The notes under the pieces were generated by a model. That model was not told the origin of the DNA. It saw only the letters and a program-made list of their open reading frames with translations, and searched no databases. From the NCBI GenBank assembly GCA_001510575.1, contig LNGK01000005.1, positions 1,519,233 to 1,553,507 of the forward strand: a DNA stretch of 34,275 nt. The letters run 5' to 3'. Below are positions 1 through 10,290 of the stretch, one piece after another (position 1 is the first letter of the stretch; each line of letters opens with the position of its first letter). The stretch is from Knoxdaviesia capensis (lineage: Eukaryota; Ascomycota; Sordariomycetes; Microascales; Gondwanamycetaceae). The translations under genes and the position numbers were made by a program.

Positions 1-25
1 TCCACCTCCCTCTCTCCCTCCCAGT

Positions 26-32
26 TATAAAA
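26..32 (+). promoter_or_regulatory. TATA box of the DUF3602 gene
   Basis: A TATAAAA element lies 185 nt before the ATG at 218, preceded by a CT-rich tract and followed by a CT-rich leader. This is the usual look of a strongly expressed filamentous-fungal promoter. Transcription would be expected to start about 30 nt downstream; that is inferred from the motif only. Confidence 0.6.
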
Positions 33-217
33 GACACAGTCCCCCCCTCACCTCTCCTCTCCTGTTATCTCTTCTCTTGAATCTGGTCAAAAGCACATAT
101 ACTAACAAATATCCCCTCTAATCTTTCTTCATTCTCGATAGACACTGTATCCTCTATCCTTACCTCATCTTAATTCACCTTACCCTCACATTAATAACCC
201 CCCCTCAAATCCTCAAA

Positions 218-1700
218 ATGCCTGCCGAAGTTTCACACGGACGTGGCGGTGCCGGTAACATCAACGTCGACGACACCCAGTACGTTGACGGCGAGGTTGT
301 TCGCACCGGTGCTGTCGGTAGCCACGGCGATGGTGCCTTCAGCTCTGGTCGTGGAGGTAAGAAAATTGTCCCTAGCACTTGTTTTCCCTTTGATTCCTTG
401 TTCCTGGAGACCTCACCATCTGCTTCCTGATATCGGAGCCCTGATCGGAGCCGTCCTGGAATCGGCGACAGTTCTCACCAATATCTACCCTCCTTGTTCT
501 TGACATCACCGCTTCTGGATGCCAACTCTCTGCTGCGTGGCCCTGGGCAACGAAGCCTTGGATTTCCGATTTTCCCGGTTCCGTTCCTGGACGATAAAGG
601 ACAAGAACAGAAAGAAAGCCGACCCCAAACCCGCCAGACACCCACTACGACATTGGAGCTTATCACTGTCCTGGCCCCAAAAGCCAGGCTCGAATATCAG
701 ACCCTTATTAGTGCACAGTCCCACCCTGCTGGTCTCTAGCTAGGCCCGCCTCAGCCTCTATCTCCAGCCCAATCCAGCTTATCATCCCACCCACCTTGAG
801 CTTTTTATTTCTTATGCATATTTTTACGCCCTAGCTCCTTACCCAAAGCTTTTCCCTCCCTGTCGCTATCAGCAGCCCAGTCTTTTTCCCTCCAAGTCCC
901 GTGCCAAGATTATTACTCCACCAATTCCAATATACCACGGAAATCAGCTCCAATTCTCCCCAGCTAGGGTTTGTTGGCTTCTGGACATGTGTCTTGACTG
1001 TCCTGCCCACTGAATTCGGTACAGGACGTCCCTGCTCACTGGGTGTCTTGTGCGGCGCTGCTGTCCCGTGGGAGCATCCGTGAACCCCTACCACTTGATC
1101 TGGCCTTACATTGGACGAACCCACACATCAAAATTGGACCTATGACAAAGAGCAACTTGTCAGAAAAAAAAAAAACCGCAGAAAAATATCCCGTCTTCCG
1201 ATAATCTTCCTCTCATCCTTTCCCACGTCAATCCCTCTCCATGCGCCATACCCTGGTCTGGGGCCAAGGTTCTAGTTTTTAGACATGTGTTCGACCATAT
1301 GTTTCTCGGCGCTGTCTCTCTTTCGCACTTCCAGGATCTCCAGGCTTCTTAGGGTTCATGGGCACCCCGAAAAGCGACTTATACCTGCGTTTCATTTTCA
1401 CAGCCTCCCGTCGTGATTTAACTAACCGTCCCTTCTTCTTCTCCCCCCTATGTAGGTGCCGGAAACATCGGCGACGCTGGCTTGGCCCCGGCTGCCCGCA
1501 CCGATGTCGATCTCGTCCCGGAGGCTGCTACCCGCACCAGCGTCGAGGAGAACCACCACACTGGCCGTGGAGGTGCTGGCAACGCTGCGAAAGTCACCCC
1601 CCCTGCAAAGGAGGAGCCTGCTGCTCCTGCTGCCCCTGCTGCCCCCACCAGCTTCGCCGATAAGCTGAAGAGCAAGATCCTCGGTGTTTTCAAGAAATAA
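218..1700 (+). CDS. DUF3602-type Gly-rich repeat protein
   Basis: Two exons, 218..356 and 1456..1700, give a 127-aa protein. The donor is GTAAGA, the acceptor is TAG, and a CTAAC branch site lies near 1420. The protein carries three copies of a GRGGAGN motif: after SH near the N-terminus, across the exon junction, and after HHT. A Pro/Ala linker and a basic C-terminal tail (DKLKSKILGVFKK) follow. This is the signature of the small fungal DUF3602 family, whose biochemical role is unknown; members are short and low in complexity, as here. The start has adenines just upstream (CTCAAAATG). The intron is 1,099 nt, far longer than the others in the window; reading through it would give a 70-aa truncated product with only the first repeat. 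No signal peptide or membrane segment is visible. The gene is convergent with the xylanase gene. Confidence 0.85.
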
Positions 1701-2526
1701 TTGCTTTATCTGCCCATCTCTCGACAGACCTTCTCTGGACGCCCTTGACTGCTGTTATTTTTCTGTCTCCGTCGGCTCCTCGGACGAAACTCGCTTTTCC
1801 CACGAATTGTTCAAGTTGCCGCTCTTGAAACGATGGTTCATGCATCGGAGTTGGAACATGCGCCAGGCGTCGTTTCGTCTGTCGCCTCCCGCTGTCTACA
1901 TGATTTCTCGGGCTAGGGAATTGGTTATCGCTGTTTGATACCAAAACTGTTTGCTTGCTGTTTGGGGGAACGAGTTGCTGGTTGGCCATACACACTGCCC
2001 CTCCTGTTGGTTGTTGTATGCACGTTTCTTTTCTCTCGGACTTTGGCGAGGCCCCTTGATTATGTGCGAGAGGCCCCCGTCCTTAATCCCTTCCACTTCT
2101 CGATACCTCCGTCCGTTTTATCAAATACCCAGGTTCTTTTTTTTCTTCTTCTTTTACCTCACATTGTCCATTTAATCATTGGTTGATACCCCAACCTGAT
2201 AGTTTTCCTTCTGATGTCTCACTTGTATTCCTCTGCATGACTAGGTGACGTATGGGATGTGACATATGCAGGGCTAACCGCTCTAAACACGTCTTCCATT
2301 GTATCGATTGATGTTACACGAGAAGCCTAGCATGTGATTGACGACTGACCGACTGATTGACTGACTGATTGACTGACGAGCAGCCTTCCCATAACGGCAA
2401 CAGACTGAAATGCCTGTTCACTGACTCCGATTTTCAACCCAGGCTCGCCCGACAACCCATCACCGCCCCAGACCTTCTCTCTGTTTTTGCATGTTTCGTC
2501 TCTTTTCGTCTTCTTTTTTTCTCTCT
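1701..2526. other. Convergent intergenic region, no gene seen
   Basis: This holds the 3' ends of the DUF3602 and xylanase genes. It contains T-rich stretches near 2130-2150 and an imperfect GACTGATT-type tandem repeat near 2340-2377. The short open frames here are low in complexity and lack coding character. Confidence 0.5.
2338..2377. repeat. Imperfect (GACTGAYT)n tandem repeat
   Basis: About five degenerate copies of GACTGACC/GACTGATT lie head to tail, about 150 nt beyond the xylanase stop codon on its 3' side. Confidence 0.6.
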
Positions 2527-3722
2527 TTACTGCAGGGCCTGCAGAATGGCGTTGAACGCCGGCTTGGGGTTGTATCCAGCGTCGAAAAGGAGCGGGCTTG
2601 TCGAAGCGCGCCATGAGTCCTGTGGGGAAGGAGGGAGCATTAGTCCATGCCGTTTCGTCAAGAGACCGGAGACACACTAGGCGAGGAGAGAGAACTTACA
2701 GGATCGCGAACGCCCCAGACGGTGACGCCGGCGCAGGTGGGGATGTCGAGGCAGCCCTTGACGACGGCGACGTAGTCGCTAGTGGGGGCGCCCTGGATAT
2801 CGAGTTCGGTGGTTGCGACCTCCTTGACGCCGGTGGCGGCGAGCAGCTTGAGGGCCTCGACGTGGGCTTGGCCCTGGCCGGGGTTGAGGTGGCCCTGGGA
2901 GCCGATGCCGTCGATGGGGATGCCGGCGGCGAGCCACTTCTTGACGTGGTTGGCCATGCCGACGGTGGTCTTGGCGTACGTGGGGCTGTCGAGGTTGTAG
3001 TCGTTGATGTACAGGATGGCGTTGGGGTCGGCCTTGCGGGCGGCTTCGAAGGCGATGCGCACGAAGTCCTCGCCGAGGACGTCGGAGAAGACTGAGGAGC
3101 GGAGCGAGCCGTCCTCGTTGAACATTTCGTTGACGACGTCCTGTGGGGGAGGAGGGGGGGGGTTGGTGTTAGGGTGGCTTTTCCCCTTATATCTTGGTGA
3201 GGGTGGGAGAGGGAGGGAGGGAGAGAGGGAGAGAGAGGCGGAACTACTTACCCAGGCACGAATGCGGCCCTTGTACCGGCCGACCACCGCGGCAACGTGG
3301 TCCTGGATGACCTTGGTCAGGGTGGCGCGATCGCGGGCGTTGTTGACCCACCCGGCGAGCTGCGAGTGCCACACGAGGGTGTGTCCGCGCACGGTGAGGT
3401 TGTGCAGCTGGGCGTAGTCCATCAGGGCGTCGGGCGCGGCCCAGTTGTAGGTGCCCTGCTGCGGGTTGATCTGGTCCCACTTCATGCTGTTTTCGGGGGT
3501 CAGCTGGCCGAAGTGCTGCTGGATGACGGCGGAGTTCTGGGCGTTGGCGAGCAGGGCGCGGTCGGCGCACGTGCCGAAGTAGAGCTTGCCGTGGGCCTTC
3601 ATCAGCGCGTTGGCGCTGGCGCCGCCGGCGGCTTGGCGGGGTTCGAGGGAGAGGAGCGGCGTGGCGTGGGCGGGGATGGCGGCCGCGGCCAGGAGGCCGG
3701 TGGCGAGCGCGAGGAGCTGCAT
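2527..3722 (-). CDS. GH10 endo-1,4-beta-xylanase, secreted
   Basis: Three exons, complement(2527..2619, 2700..3140, 3252..3722), give 334 aa. Both introns (80 and 111 nt) have GTAAGT donors and CAG acceptors and are in phase 0. The enzyme should hydrolyse internal beta-1,4 bonds of xylan outside the cell. Residues 1-20 are a signal peptide (hydrophobic Leu/Ala core, then an AHA-T type cleavage region); a LEPRQ stretch may be a pro-segment. GH10 landmarks run in order: HGKLYFGT near the N-terminus, GHTLVWHSQ, WDVVNE with acid/base Glu162 just past the first exon junction, YINDYN, GIGSQGH, and TTELDI with nucleophile Glu269. The protein ends with WGVRDPDSWRAS and a NPKPAFNAI tail. There is no carbohydrate-binding module, so this is a single-domain GH10. 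The ATG at 3722 is chosen because the signal peptide starts there; in-frame upstream codons are a CA-repeat leader. Confidence 0.95.
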
Positions 3723-3738
3723 CCTGACGGCCGGTGCG

Positions 3739-3763
3739 GTGTGTGTGTGTGTGTGTGTGTGTG
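3739..3763. repeat. (GT/CA)n microsatellite in the xylanase leader
   Basis: About 12 GT units (CA on the transcribed sense) end 17 nt before the xylanase ATG. A degenerate GTGAGGTGTG extension continues the tract to about 3785. Confidence 0.85.
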
Positions 3764-3975
3764 AGGTGTGAGGTGTGTGGTGTGTGGACGGGGTTGGTGG
3801 GAGGGGGATGGATCGGGGTGGCTCAGAGTTCTGAGGCAGCTTGGTGATATGGCGGCGTTTTGGGCTGGTTCTAGAGGACAACACACACGCACGCAGGCAG
3901 ACTCTTCTCGGTATCGTCTCAAGGAAGATAGAGAGAGAAGAAGATTGGAAACGAAGGCCTGGGACCAGTCCTCTC

Positions 3976-3982
3976 TTATATA
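3976..3982 (-). promoter_or_regulatory. TATA box of the xylanase gene
   Basis: TATATAA reads on the minus strand about 255 nt before the xylanase ATG, at a plausible position for a fungal core promoter. I did not find a convincing XlnR/Xyr1 site (GGCTAAA type) by eye, so how the gene is induced is not shown. Confidence 0.55.
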
Positions 3983-5233
3983 CATGCGGCCACTCCCATG
4001 TACTCTACGGAACTGTACTTGGCACAAAGGGGGGCCCGTTCAATATACGGCAACTCGCATTACCCCCGTCTGGTCGTTTCCTTTCTCCTCTTCCTTTTTT
4101 TTTTTTCTTTCTGTGTTGGAGAGCGTGTGATGGGTGCATTCACGCACGCATTAACGGGACGACGTCACTCCACGAGAAGAAAAAAACAAGAAAAGAACAG
4201 GGGATGGAAGAAAGGTTCTTTTTTTTCTCTTCGGAGGCGCAGCACCGTGGCCGGCACGGCAGTTTCTCCAAGGAAGCAATATAAAAAGTGGCCGATCACG
4301 AGGATGGACTCGGGGAAAGCGGAAGATGGGGAGAGAGGCACAGGGCACACAGAATGTATGTGTCGAGATTACTACCTTCCATAGCACCCTGAGGATATAT
4401 ATTGGGGTTCGGTATATGTGGGCGTAGTATCGCCAGAGATGAAAGGGGAGATGTGAATGCGAATTTATGTGGACAGATGGAGCTCTGGACGGAGATGGCG
4501 TGGAGAACACGGGGGGAAGCCTTTTTGTTCTTGCATGTGAGGTGCATTCAGGTGGAGCGAGACGGAGAGAGAGAGCCGGAAGAGTGGTTGCGAGGAGATG
4601 GATGAAGATGGAAGTCCGCGCTCGCCTTCAAGCACACGTGCATGTCCACTGACATCCAGCTCCAATCTATCAGCAACAAGGCAGTTCTTCTCCACGGCGT
4701 TCTTTCGCATGGACGAGGAGATAGGTGCCATTTGAAAACACAAGTGCTGGACCCTCAAAACCGGTATATTCCGCAGATCCTTTACTCTCTGTATATATCA
4801 ATGTTCCGCGGGCCAGAGAACTTCTGCATAGACTGGTCCGTTCATCTACTCAAAATTCCTCCGCGAGATCCACAGACGCATATATCCGGGGGCACCAACA
4901 CACACACACACACCATCGGGGGATTTTGTTGTGCGGTTTGCTCGGAGCGGTGTACGGGGTGGTATCCGGGATAAATAAGGTGACCAGGAGGCCAGCATGA
5001 ACAGAAAAACAATGCGGATTCCGTCTCGTGTAGATGAGGTGGCGGTAGCCGGTTCTTGTGGGGACTTGTCTACACTCACGGCCGCTACGTACGGCACAGT
5101 GGCAGGCCGGGTGAAGCTGTCTTGGAACCTTGGGAAACAGCGGAGAAGTGTCACGGGAGGGCCCACGGGCGTCTGGGCTTGGGCATTATCCGGGGAATGT
5201 TGGGGGCTGCGTTCTTCGGAAGATAGATCAAGA

Positions 5234-5238
<5 letters not shown>

Positions 5239-5264
<26 letters not shown>
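5239..5264. repeat. (GT)13 microsatellite
   Basis: A perfect GT run in the xylanase-atg22 intergenic region. Confidence 0.9.
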
Positions 5265-5480
5265 CCACGGTGTCATATAGTCCTGACGGAACTGCCGCTA
5301 GAGCCGGATGTCGGAAAGATCTGGGTGGGTGGTGGTGTCTAGGTACGAGATTAGCAGACGGGAACAACCCCAGACGCATGAGAAGAAAGCTCCGGAACCA
5401 TAACTCGGGAACCTGGGGATGGGATGTGGTGGTGGAGGTGGAGGTGGTGGCGGCATTATCCGGGGGAATTTATCCGGACC

Positions 5481-5520
5481 CCAACCCTAACCCAGCCAGT
5501 AACCCGAAGACCAACCCTAA
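5481..5520. promoter_or_regulatory. Paired telobox-like CCAACCCTAA motifs
   Basis: Two identical decamers, CCAACCCTAA, start exactly 30 nt apart (5481 and 5511). They match the CCCTAA telomere repeat used by most filamentous ascomycetes. In fungi, similar interstitial motifs can be promoter sites for telomere-repeat (Tbf1/Myb-like) factors. Their function here is inferred only. Confidence 0.35.
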
Positions 5521-5912
5521 TACATGTGTGTCGCCCAGGTTTTTGCACCCCCATCCCATGTTTGATGGCCCGTTTTCTGGTGAGAGAAGCGAACTTGGCC
5601 CAGCTAGCCAAACAGCGTATGCATCACGAGCACGCCTCTTCGTCTTCTCTTGACTTACTGAGCAGAAGAGGCTGCTGCCGTCCCACCCACACTCACACAG
5701 CCAGCCAAGCTTGCCGTGTGCTGACAACCGGGCATTGAAGTCCTGAGCGTAAGACCCCTAGCCGAAAGGAGAATGTAGAGGACGGAGACCGCAGTTTCTT
5801 GCTGATTCCACGTGTTGTCTTCTCTCCCCCTTTTGGGTTCGCTGTTTTCTCTCTCTCGCGCTCTTTATGCACCCTCTCCGCACTTGTGAGAAACACGGCC
5901 ACATGGACTGAG

Positions 5913-5933
5913 CCACACACACACACACACACA
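5913..5933. repeat. (CA)10 microsatellite
   Basis: A perfect CA run in the region upstream of atg22. Confidence 0.9.
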
Positions 5934-6150
5934 GTCTCGACTTCCCTGCTTCTTCTGGCGTGCTTTTTTTCTTTCTCACTGCTGCTCCGGCTGTCATCCG
6001 CGCGTGCGCCCACTCAGACAAGTAATATCCTGGCGGTAGCTGGCTATACGAGGCGACGAACGAGGGTTGTTTACTGTTTAGCGACTCTGGGGGCTTTAGG
6101 GGACAGTTTACAGTGGGTTCCAGGGCCTGTAACGGGGGGATCCGCCCGCC

Positions 6151-6160
6151 TTAGGGTTAG
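6151..6160. promoter_or_regulatory. Telobox-like TTAGGGTTAG motif
   Basis: TTAGGGTTAG lies just before the first in-frame ATG (6187) of the atg22 open frame. It is the same octamer family seen repeatedly in the intergenic DNA of this window. Confidence 0.35.
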
Positions 6161-6186
6161 TGGGCTAACATACCTAGGCTGCAGCT

Positions 6187-6682
6187 ATGGCGGCCAATCG
6201 TCGCCACCGCCCGGCCCATGCTGACTCGACCTTGTGCTCCTCGTCATCTTCTAATCCGGATTCCGCACCATCATCTCTTCCGGTTTCCTCCTCTCCGCCG
6301 TATTTGCCTCCTGGACATGCGAACCGAATCTCCAGTCTGTCCTCCCGGACTCATCCTTCCTCCTCTTCTTCTTCTTCTTTCGTGTCGCCGGTTCCCGCGT
6401 TGTCTTCAGCCCTAGCTGTCACGTCTCCTGGCTTGACTGCGCTTCCTGCATCGTCCGACTTGTCCACTCTGGACTCTTCGCCTTCGTTTCCTTCTTCTGC
6501 GACACCGCACATTTCCGTTGTCGCCACCGCCGTGCCAGCCCGCCCAGATTCAACATCGTCTGCCGCCTCCCCCTCCGCCACCGTGCCGGACCCACCGCTC
6601 CCGGCCTCAACCGCCCGCGACGCTTCCGCCCCCATCTCCTGCTCGACCCAGCTGCTGCCTCGCCGCTGGCCGAGCATCCTCC

Positions 6683-6716
<34 letters not shown>

Positions 6717-6777
6717 GCCACTGCCGTCCCCATCGGGCCATGACCACCCGCAGCTGCCCGACCCCGACTCCTTCGAA
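6187..6777 (+). other. Pyrimidine-rich leader, open in frame with Atg22
   Basis: These 591 nt are in frame with atg22 and stop-free, starting at an ATG. The encoded sequence is Ser/Pro/Thr-rich with poly-Ser runs from TCT/TCC/TCG repeats. Stops need purines, so a pyrimidine-rich leader stays open by composition alone; I therefore treat this as probable 5' UTR rather than a protein domain. Confidence 0.5.
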
Positions 6778-8888
6778 ATGACCGACACCACCCACAACTA
6801 CCAGTCGTTCTCGGCCGGACTCCCGCCCGCCGCGGGCCGGAACGGCGTGGCCGCCGACATCATCGCCGCCCCCGAGGACGACGACGCGCCGCGCTATGCT
6901 GGCGAGGATACGCGGCCGACCAGCGACAAGGAGATCTCCGGCTGGTACATGTTTGCCTTTGCCGCCGAGGTCTACGTGATCTGTGGTTCGTCTGCCTGCG
7001 CGCGTTTACGGTGGTTTGGAAGGATGAACGTTATGTTCGGACACTAACTGGGATATCTATCTGCCTTTTCTCTCGACTGTAGGAATCAGTATGTGACTGC
7101 CGTTGCCTATCTCGAGCCGATCCCCTCGCTACGACCCCTACTCTAGCTCTCAACGTTATACTTATATATATAATACTGACTATCTCGTCCCGTCTAGGCT
7201 CGTTTATCCCCATCCTCCTCGAAACCCTCGCCCGCGAAAATGGCCATATGCTCCACGACCCGTCCCGGCCCTGCAGTCCATCGACCGGCAAGGGCCAGTC
7301 GAAAGAGGAGGAGCAGTGCGTCGTGGCGGTGCTCGGCTTCGAGATCAACACCACCAGCTTTGCTATGTACATCTTCTCCGTCAGCGTGCTGATCCAGGCC
7401 GTGCTGGTGGTCAGCATCAGCTGTGCCGCCGACCACGGCAACGGCCGCAAGCGCCTGCTGCTGGCCTTTGGCTGGCTGGGCAGCCTGGCCGTGGTGTGCT
7501 TCGTCTTCGTGAGCAAGTCGACCTACATCCTCGGCGGCGTGCTCACCATCATCTCCAACACGTCGTTCGGCGCGTCGATGGTGCTGCTCAACTCGTTCCT
7601 GCCGCTGATGGTGCGCAACCACGCCGACGTGCGCGCCGCCAAGGCCGCCATCTTCCACGAGCACAGCGAGCGCAACGGGCTCCTGTCGGCGCCGCTCCAC
7701 CACGACGACGACGACCACGACGACGGCGACAACGCCGACGACGATGCGGCCGCGGCGCCGCTGGAGCCGACCCGCTCGACCGACGCGCTCATCGCGCCGA
7801 CCAACGGCCACCGCCGCAAGCCGACCGACTACGACGGCGACCTCGACGAAAACGCCAAGGTCACCGACACCGAGTTGCGCATGTCGACGCAGATCTCGTC
7901 GCGCGGCGTCAGCATCGGCTACGCGGCCGGCGTGTTCGTGCAGTGCATCTGCATCGCCATCGTGATCGCCACCGGCAACTCGACCTTCTCGCAGCGCATC
8001 GTGCTGGGCTTTGTCGGCCTGTGGTGGGCCGTGTTCATGATCCCGTCGGCCATGTGGCTGCGGCCGCGCCCGGGCCCGCCGCTGCCGCCGTCGCTCAAGC
8101 TGGGCGGCCCCGACGGCCGCCCGCAGTGGTGGACGCCCAACTGGCTGTCGTACGCGCGCCACTCGTGGGCCAACCTCTGGCACACCGTCAAGCTGGCGCG
8201 CCAGCTCGCCGACATCACGCTGTTCCTGGCCGGCTGGTTCCTGCTCAGCGACGCCGTGGCCACCACGTCGTCGACCGCCGTGCTGTTCGCCAAGACCCAC
8301 CTGCACATGTCGACGTGGGCGCTCGGCCTGATCAACGTCATCTCGACGCTGGCCGGGGTGGCCGGGGCGCTCTCGTGGGGCTACGTGTCGCGGTGGCTGC
8401 GGCTGCGCCCGCACGAGACGCTGCTGGCCTGCATCGCGCTGTTCGAGATAGTGCCGCTGTACGGCCTGCTGGGCTACCTGCCGCTCGTCAAGCGGTGGGG
8501 CGTCGGCGGCCTGCAGCAGCCGTGGGAGATGTACCCGCTGGCGGCGGTCTTCGGGTTTGCGCTCGGCGGGCTGAGCGGCTACTGCCGCGCGGTGTACGGC
8601 GAGCTGATCCCGCCGGGCTCGGAGGCGGCGTTCTACGCGCTGTACGCCATCACCGACAAAGGGTCCAGCGTGTTCGGGCCCGCCATTGTCGGCGTGATCA
8701 TCGACCGCGCCGGCGAGATCCGGCCGGCCTTCTGGTTCCTCGCCGCGACTGTGGGTGTCCCGGCCGGTTTCATCTACTTTGTCGATGTGGCGCGCGGGAA
8801 GCGCGAGGGCGAGCGGCTTGCGGACGTGATTGAGGGGTTCAAGCGCGGGGCGGCCGCCGAGGAGGGGGAGGCAGAGGAGGGAGTGTGA
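6778..8888 (+). CDS. atg22: Atg22 vacuolar amino-acid exporter
   Basis: Exons 6778..6985, 7083..7088 and 7198..8888 give 634 aa. Atg22 is a major-facilitator-like protein of the vacuole membrane that releases amino acids made by autophagic breakdown. Family landmarks are visible: GEDTRPTSDKEISGWY, FAAEVYVICG, then SFIPILLE-LARENG, and SISCAADHGNGRKR. The C-terminal half has a long run of hydrophobic segments. About a dozen membrane segments are expected. A His/Asp-rich insert (HHDDDDHDDGDNADDD) sits in the loop after the TM4-5 region, as variable acidic loops do in this family. The second exon is only 6 nt; including it gives the two residues (I-S) that the family has between VICG and SFIP, and both flanking introns have their own branch sites. 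The start is uncertain: ATG 6778 matches the usual N-terminus, but the frame is open back to ATG 6187, which would add 197 Ser/Pro-rich residues and give 831 aa. Confidence 0.93.
7083..7088 (+). other. atg22: 6-nt microexon of atg22
   Basis: GAATCA lies between acceptor TAG (ending 7082) and donor GTATGT (from 7089). The 97-nt upstream intron has CTAAC at 7044-7048; the 109-nt downstream intron has CTGAC at 7176-7180. Including the microexon gives G-I-S-S-F; skipping it stays in frame but removes two residues. Confidence 0.75.
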
Positions 8889-9665
8889 TTTTTTCTGAGG
8901 TCTTTTTTTTTTCTCTCTCTCTCTTGAGCCGTGTCCTCTTTCACGGGCGGGCCGGCGCGCGAGCTCCGGCTTTGCCTCTCTCTCCGGGCCACTTCTCCGG
9001 GGCCGGTATCAACTCCGCACCACCATCTCTTCCGAGGTTTTCTTTTTTTGGAGGATGTCATGTCTCTGGGGGATTATTTTTCCTTGCTTCTGATCTATAG
9101 ATTCCACAACTACTCTCTGGAACTACCTGTCTTTTATTCTATGTGTATAACTTGCTGTTTTTCGGCTCTCCTTTGGCCTTTGCCCACCTGTTGGCTTTTT
9201 TCCTCTTTCCCTTTCTGCGTTTCTTAGAATCCTTGCGACGGCGTTTTTTTGTTTCTATGTTTATTTATTTAAGAAAAAACCAGCCTTTTTGAGTTTGAGC
9301 ATACCGAGGGGGCTTTTCTTCAGTTTCTTTTCCTTTGCAATTTTTCAAGAATCTGGATTTCTGCATTTGGGATTCACCAGAAAAACGCCCTGTATTTCAT
9401 CCAGTCGTGTCCTCCCTCAGCTTCAATCTACCGGAGCATGCATGGGGACAGACAGACCGATAACTAATACATGAGTTCCGAAGAGGTGGGCCGGCGTCTG
9501 CTTTGCGCTTCGTTCGGGTTCCTGAGCCCGTATCACCGCCGTCTTCTCAAAGCCCCACGCCGGCCTCCTTTCTTCCTCGGACCTGATTTTCCAGCGTCTG
9601 CGCTACGATGAGAAAGGGGGGGGGGGGGGTTTGAGCGGGACGTCGCGCGATGCGTGCCGCTCAAT
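8889..9665. other. atg22 3' region, no gene seen
   Basis: T-rich and CT-rich sequence typical of a fungal 3' UTR, ending in a roughly 15-nt poly-G run near 9616-9630. No convincing gene. Confidence 0.5.
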
Positions 9666-10290
9666 CTATGAGTGCGGCTCTAGATCTTGCTGGCCTGCTT
9701 CTTCTTCATCCTGACTGTGCGATGGCGACATGCCGTCCCCCAGGGCGGCGTTCCCGGGATCCTCCTCCAAACACCCCCCCCGTGCCGTGCCACCCGCATC
9801 GTCGTCCTCGAGAACTTCGTCAAGGTTGTCTATATTTGCACCGCCGCAGCGGGTGCCCATGCGCAGAACATCCCATTGTAGCTGCAGCAAGTCGAAGCTA
9901 GGTTCCGCGGATTGCTCCTCGCCGGCCACCTCCATGACGGTCCCATCCCCAACGAACCGGCCCGTTACGGGCTTCGGCGCAAGTAGCGGAACCGTCGCCG
10001 TACGGCGTGGTCCAGGCGATCGATCGGCCCAAAGGCGCCCAATGCGCGCGCCCCCACCAATAATGCAGAGCTGGAGTGAGGCCGAGCATGGTCTGGGAGG
10101 GGTCTTGGGGATATATGGTGGGAGGAATCGGCCACAAGTCAGTTTTGGCGTCTGGAGAAAAGATTGGGAGCAAGGATTATGTAGATGGAACAGAAAGAAG
10201 GAAAAAGAAGAGTAAGTAAGGTTAAACTCCTCAGAGGGAAGGCACACTTACCTCAGGCCTCAACCCGGGGATGCAGTAAATCTGGGCCAT
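9666..10290 (-). CDS. Possible two-exon gene, unknown function
   Basis: The model complement(9666..10151, 10252..10290) gives 174 aa. The first exon encodes only 13 residues, MAQIYCIPGLRPE. It is followed by a perfect GTAAGT donor and a 100-nt intron ending TTTTCTCCAG. The junction is in phase 0 and the second exon is open for 161 codons. I do not recognise the family. The C-terminal half is acidic (LDEVLEDDDAG, then SQDEEEAG), with no signal peptide or clear membrane helix. One oddity is that the first part of exon 2 also reads as protein-like in another frame (PIPPTIYPQDPSQTMLG, then HYWWGRAHWAPLGRS), so a frameshift near 10010 or a different splice pattern is possible. A decayed gene is the main alternative. 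Confidence 0.4.

Larger units (their letters stand above)
3983..6186. other. Divergent intergenic region, no gene seen
   Basis: This lies between the xylanase promoter and the Atg22 leader. It contains three GT/CA microsatellites (about 4899-4914, 5239-5264, 5913-5933), purine/pyrimidine tracts and telomere-type CCCTAA octamers. A 218-aa open frame at 4997-5653 runs through the GT repeat and has no coding character. The region is long enough to hold regulation for both flanking genes. Confidence 0.5.

Noticed and set aside
4997..5653. 218-aa plus-strand open frame in the xylanase-atg22 intergenic region
   Set aside because: It runs through a GT microsatellite (poly Cys-Val) and shows no family motif or coding-like codon use.
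7103..8833. 576-aa frame overlapping atg22, and a 406-aa antisense frame
   Set aside because: Arg/Ala/Pro-rich shadows of the G/C-rich atg22 exon; the Atg22 frame carries the recognisable protein.
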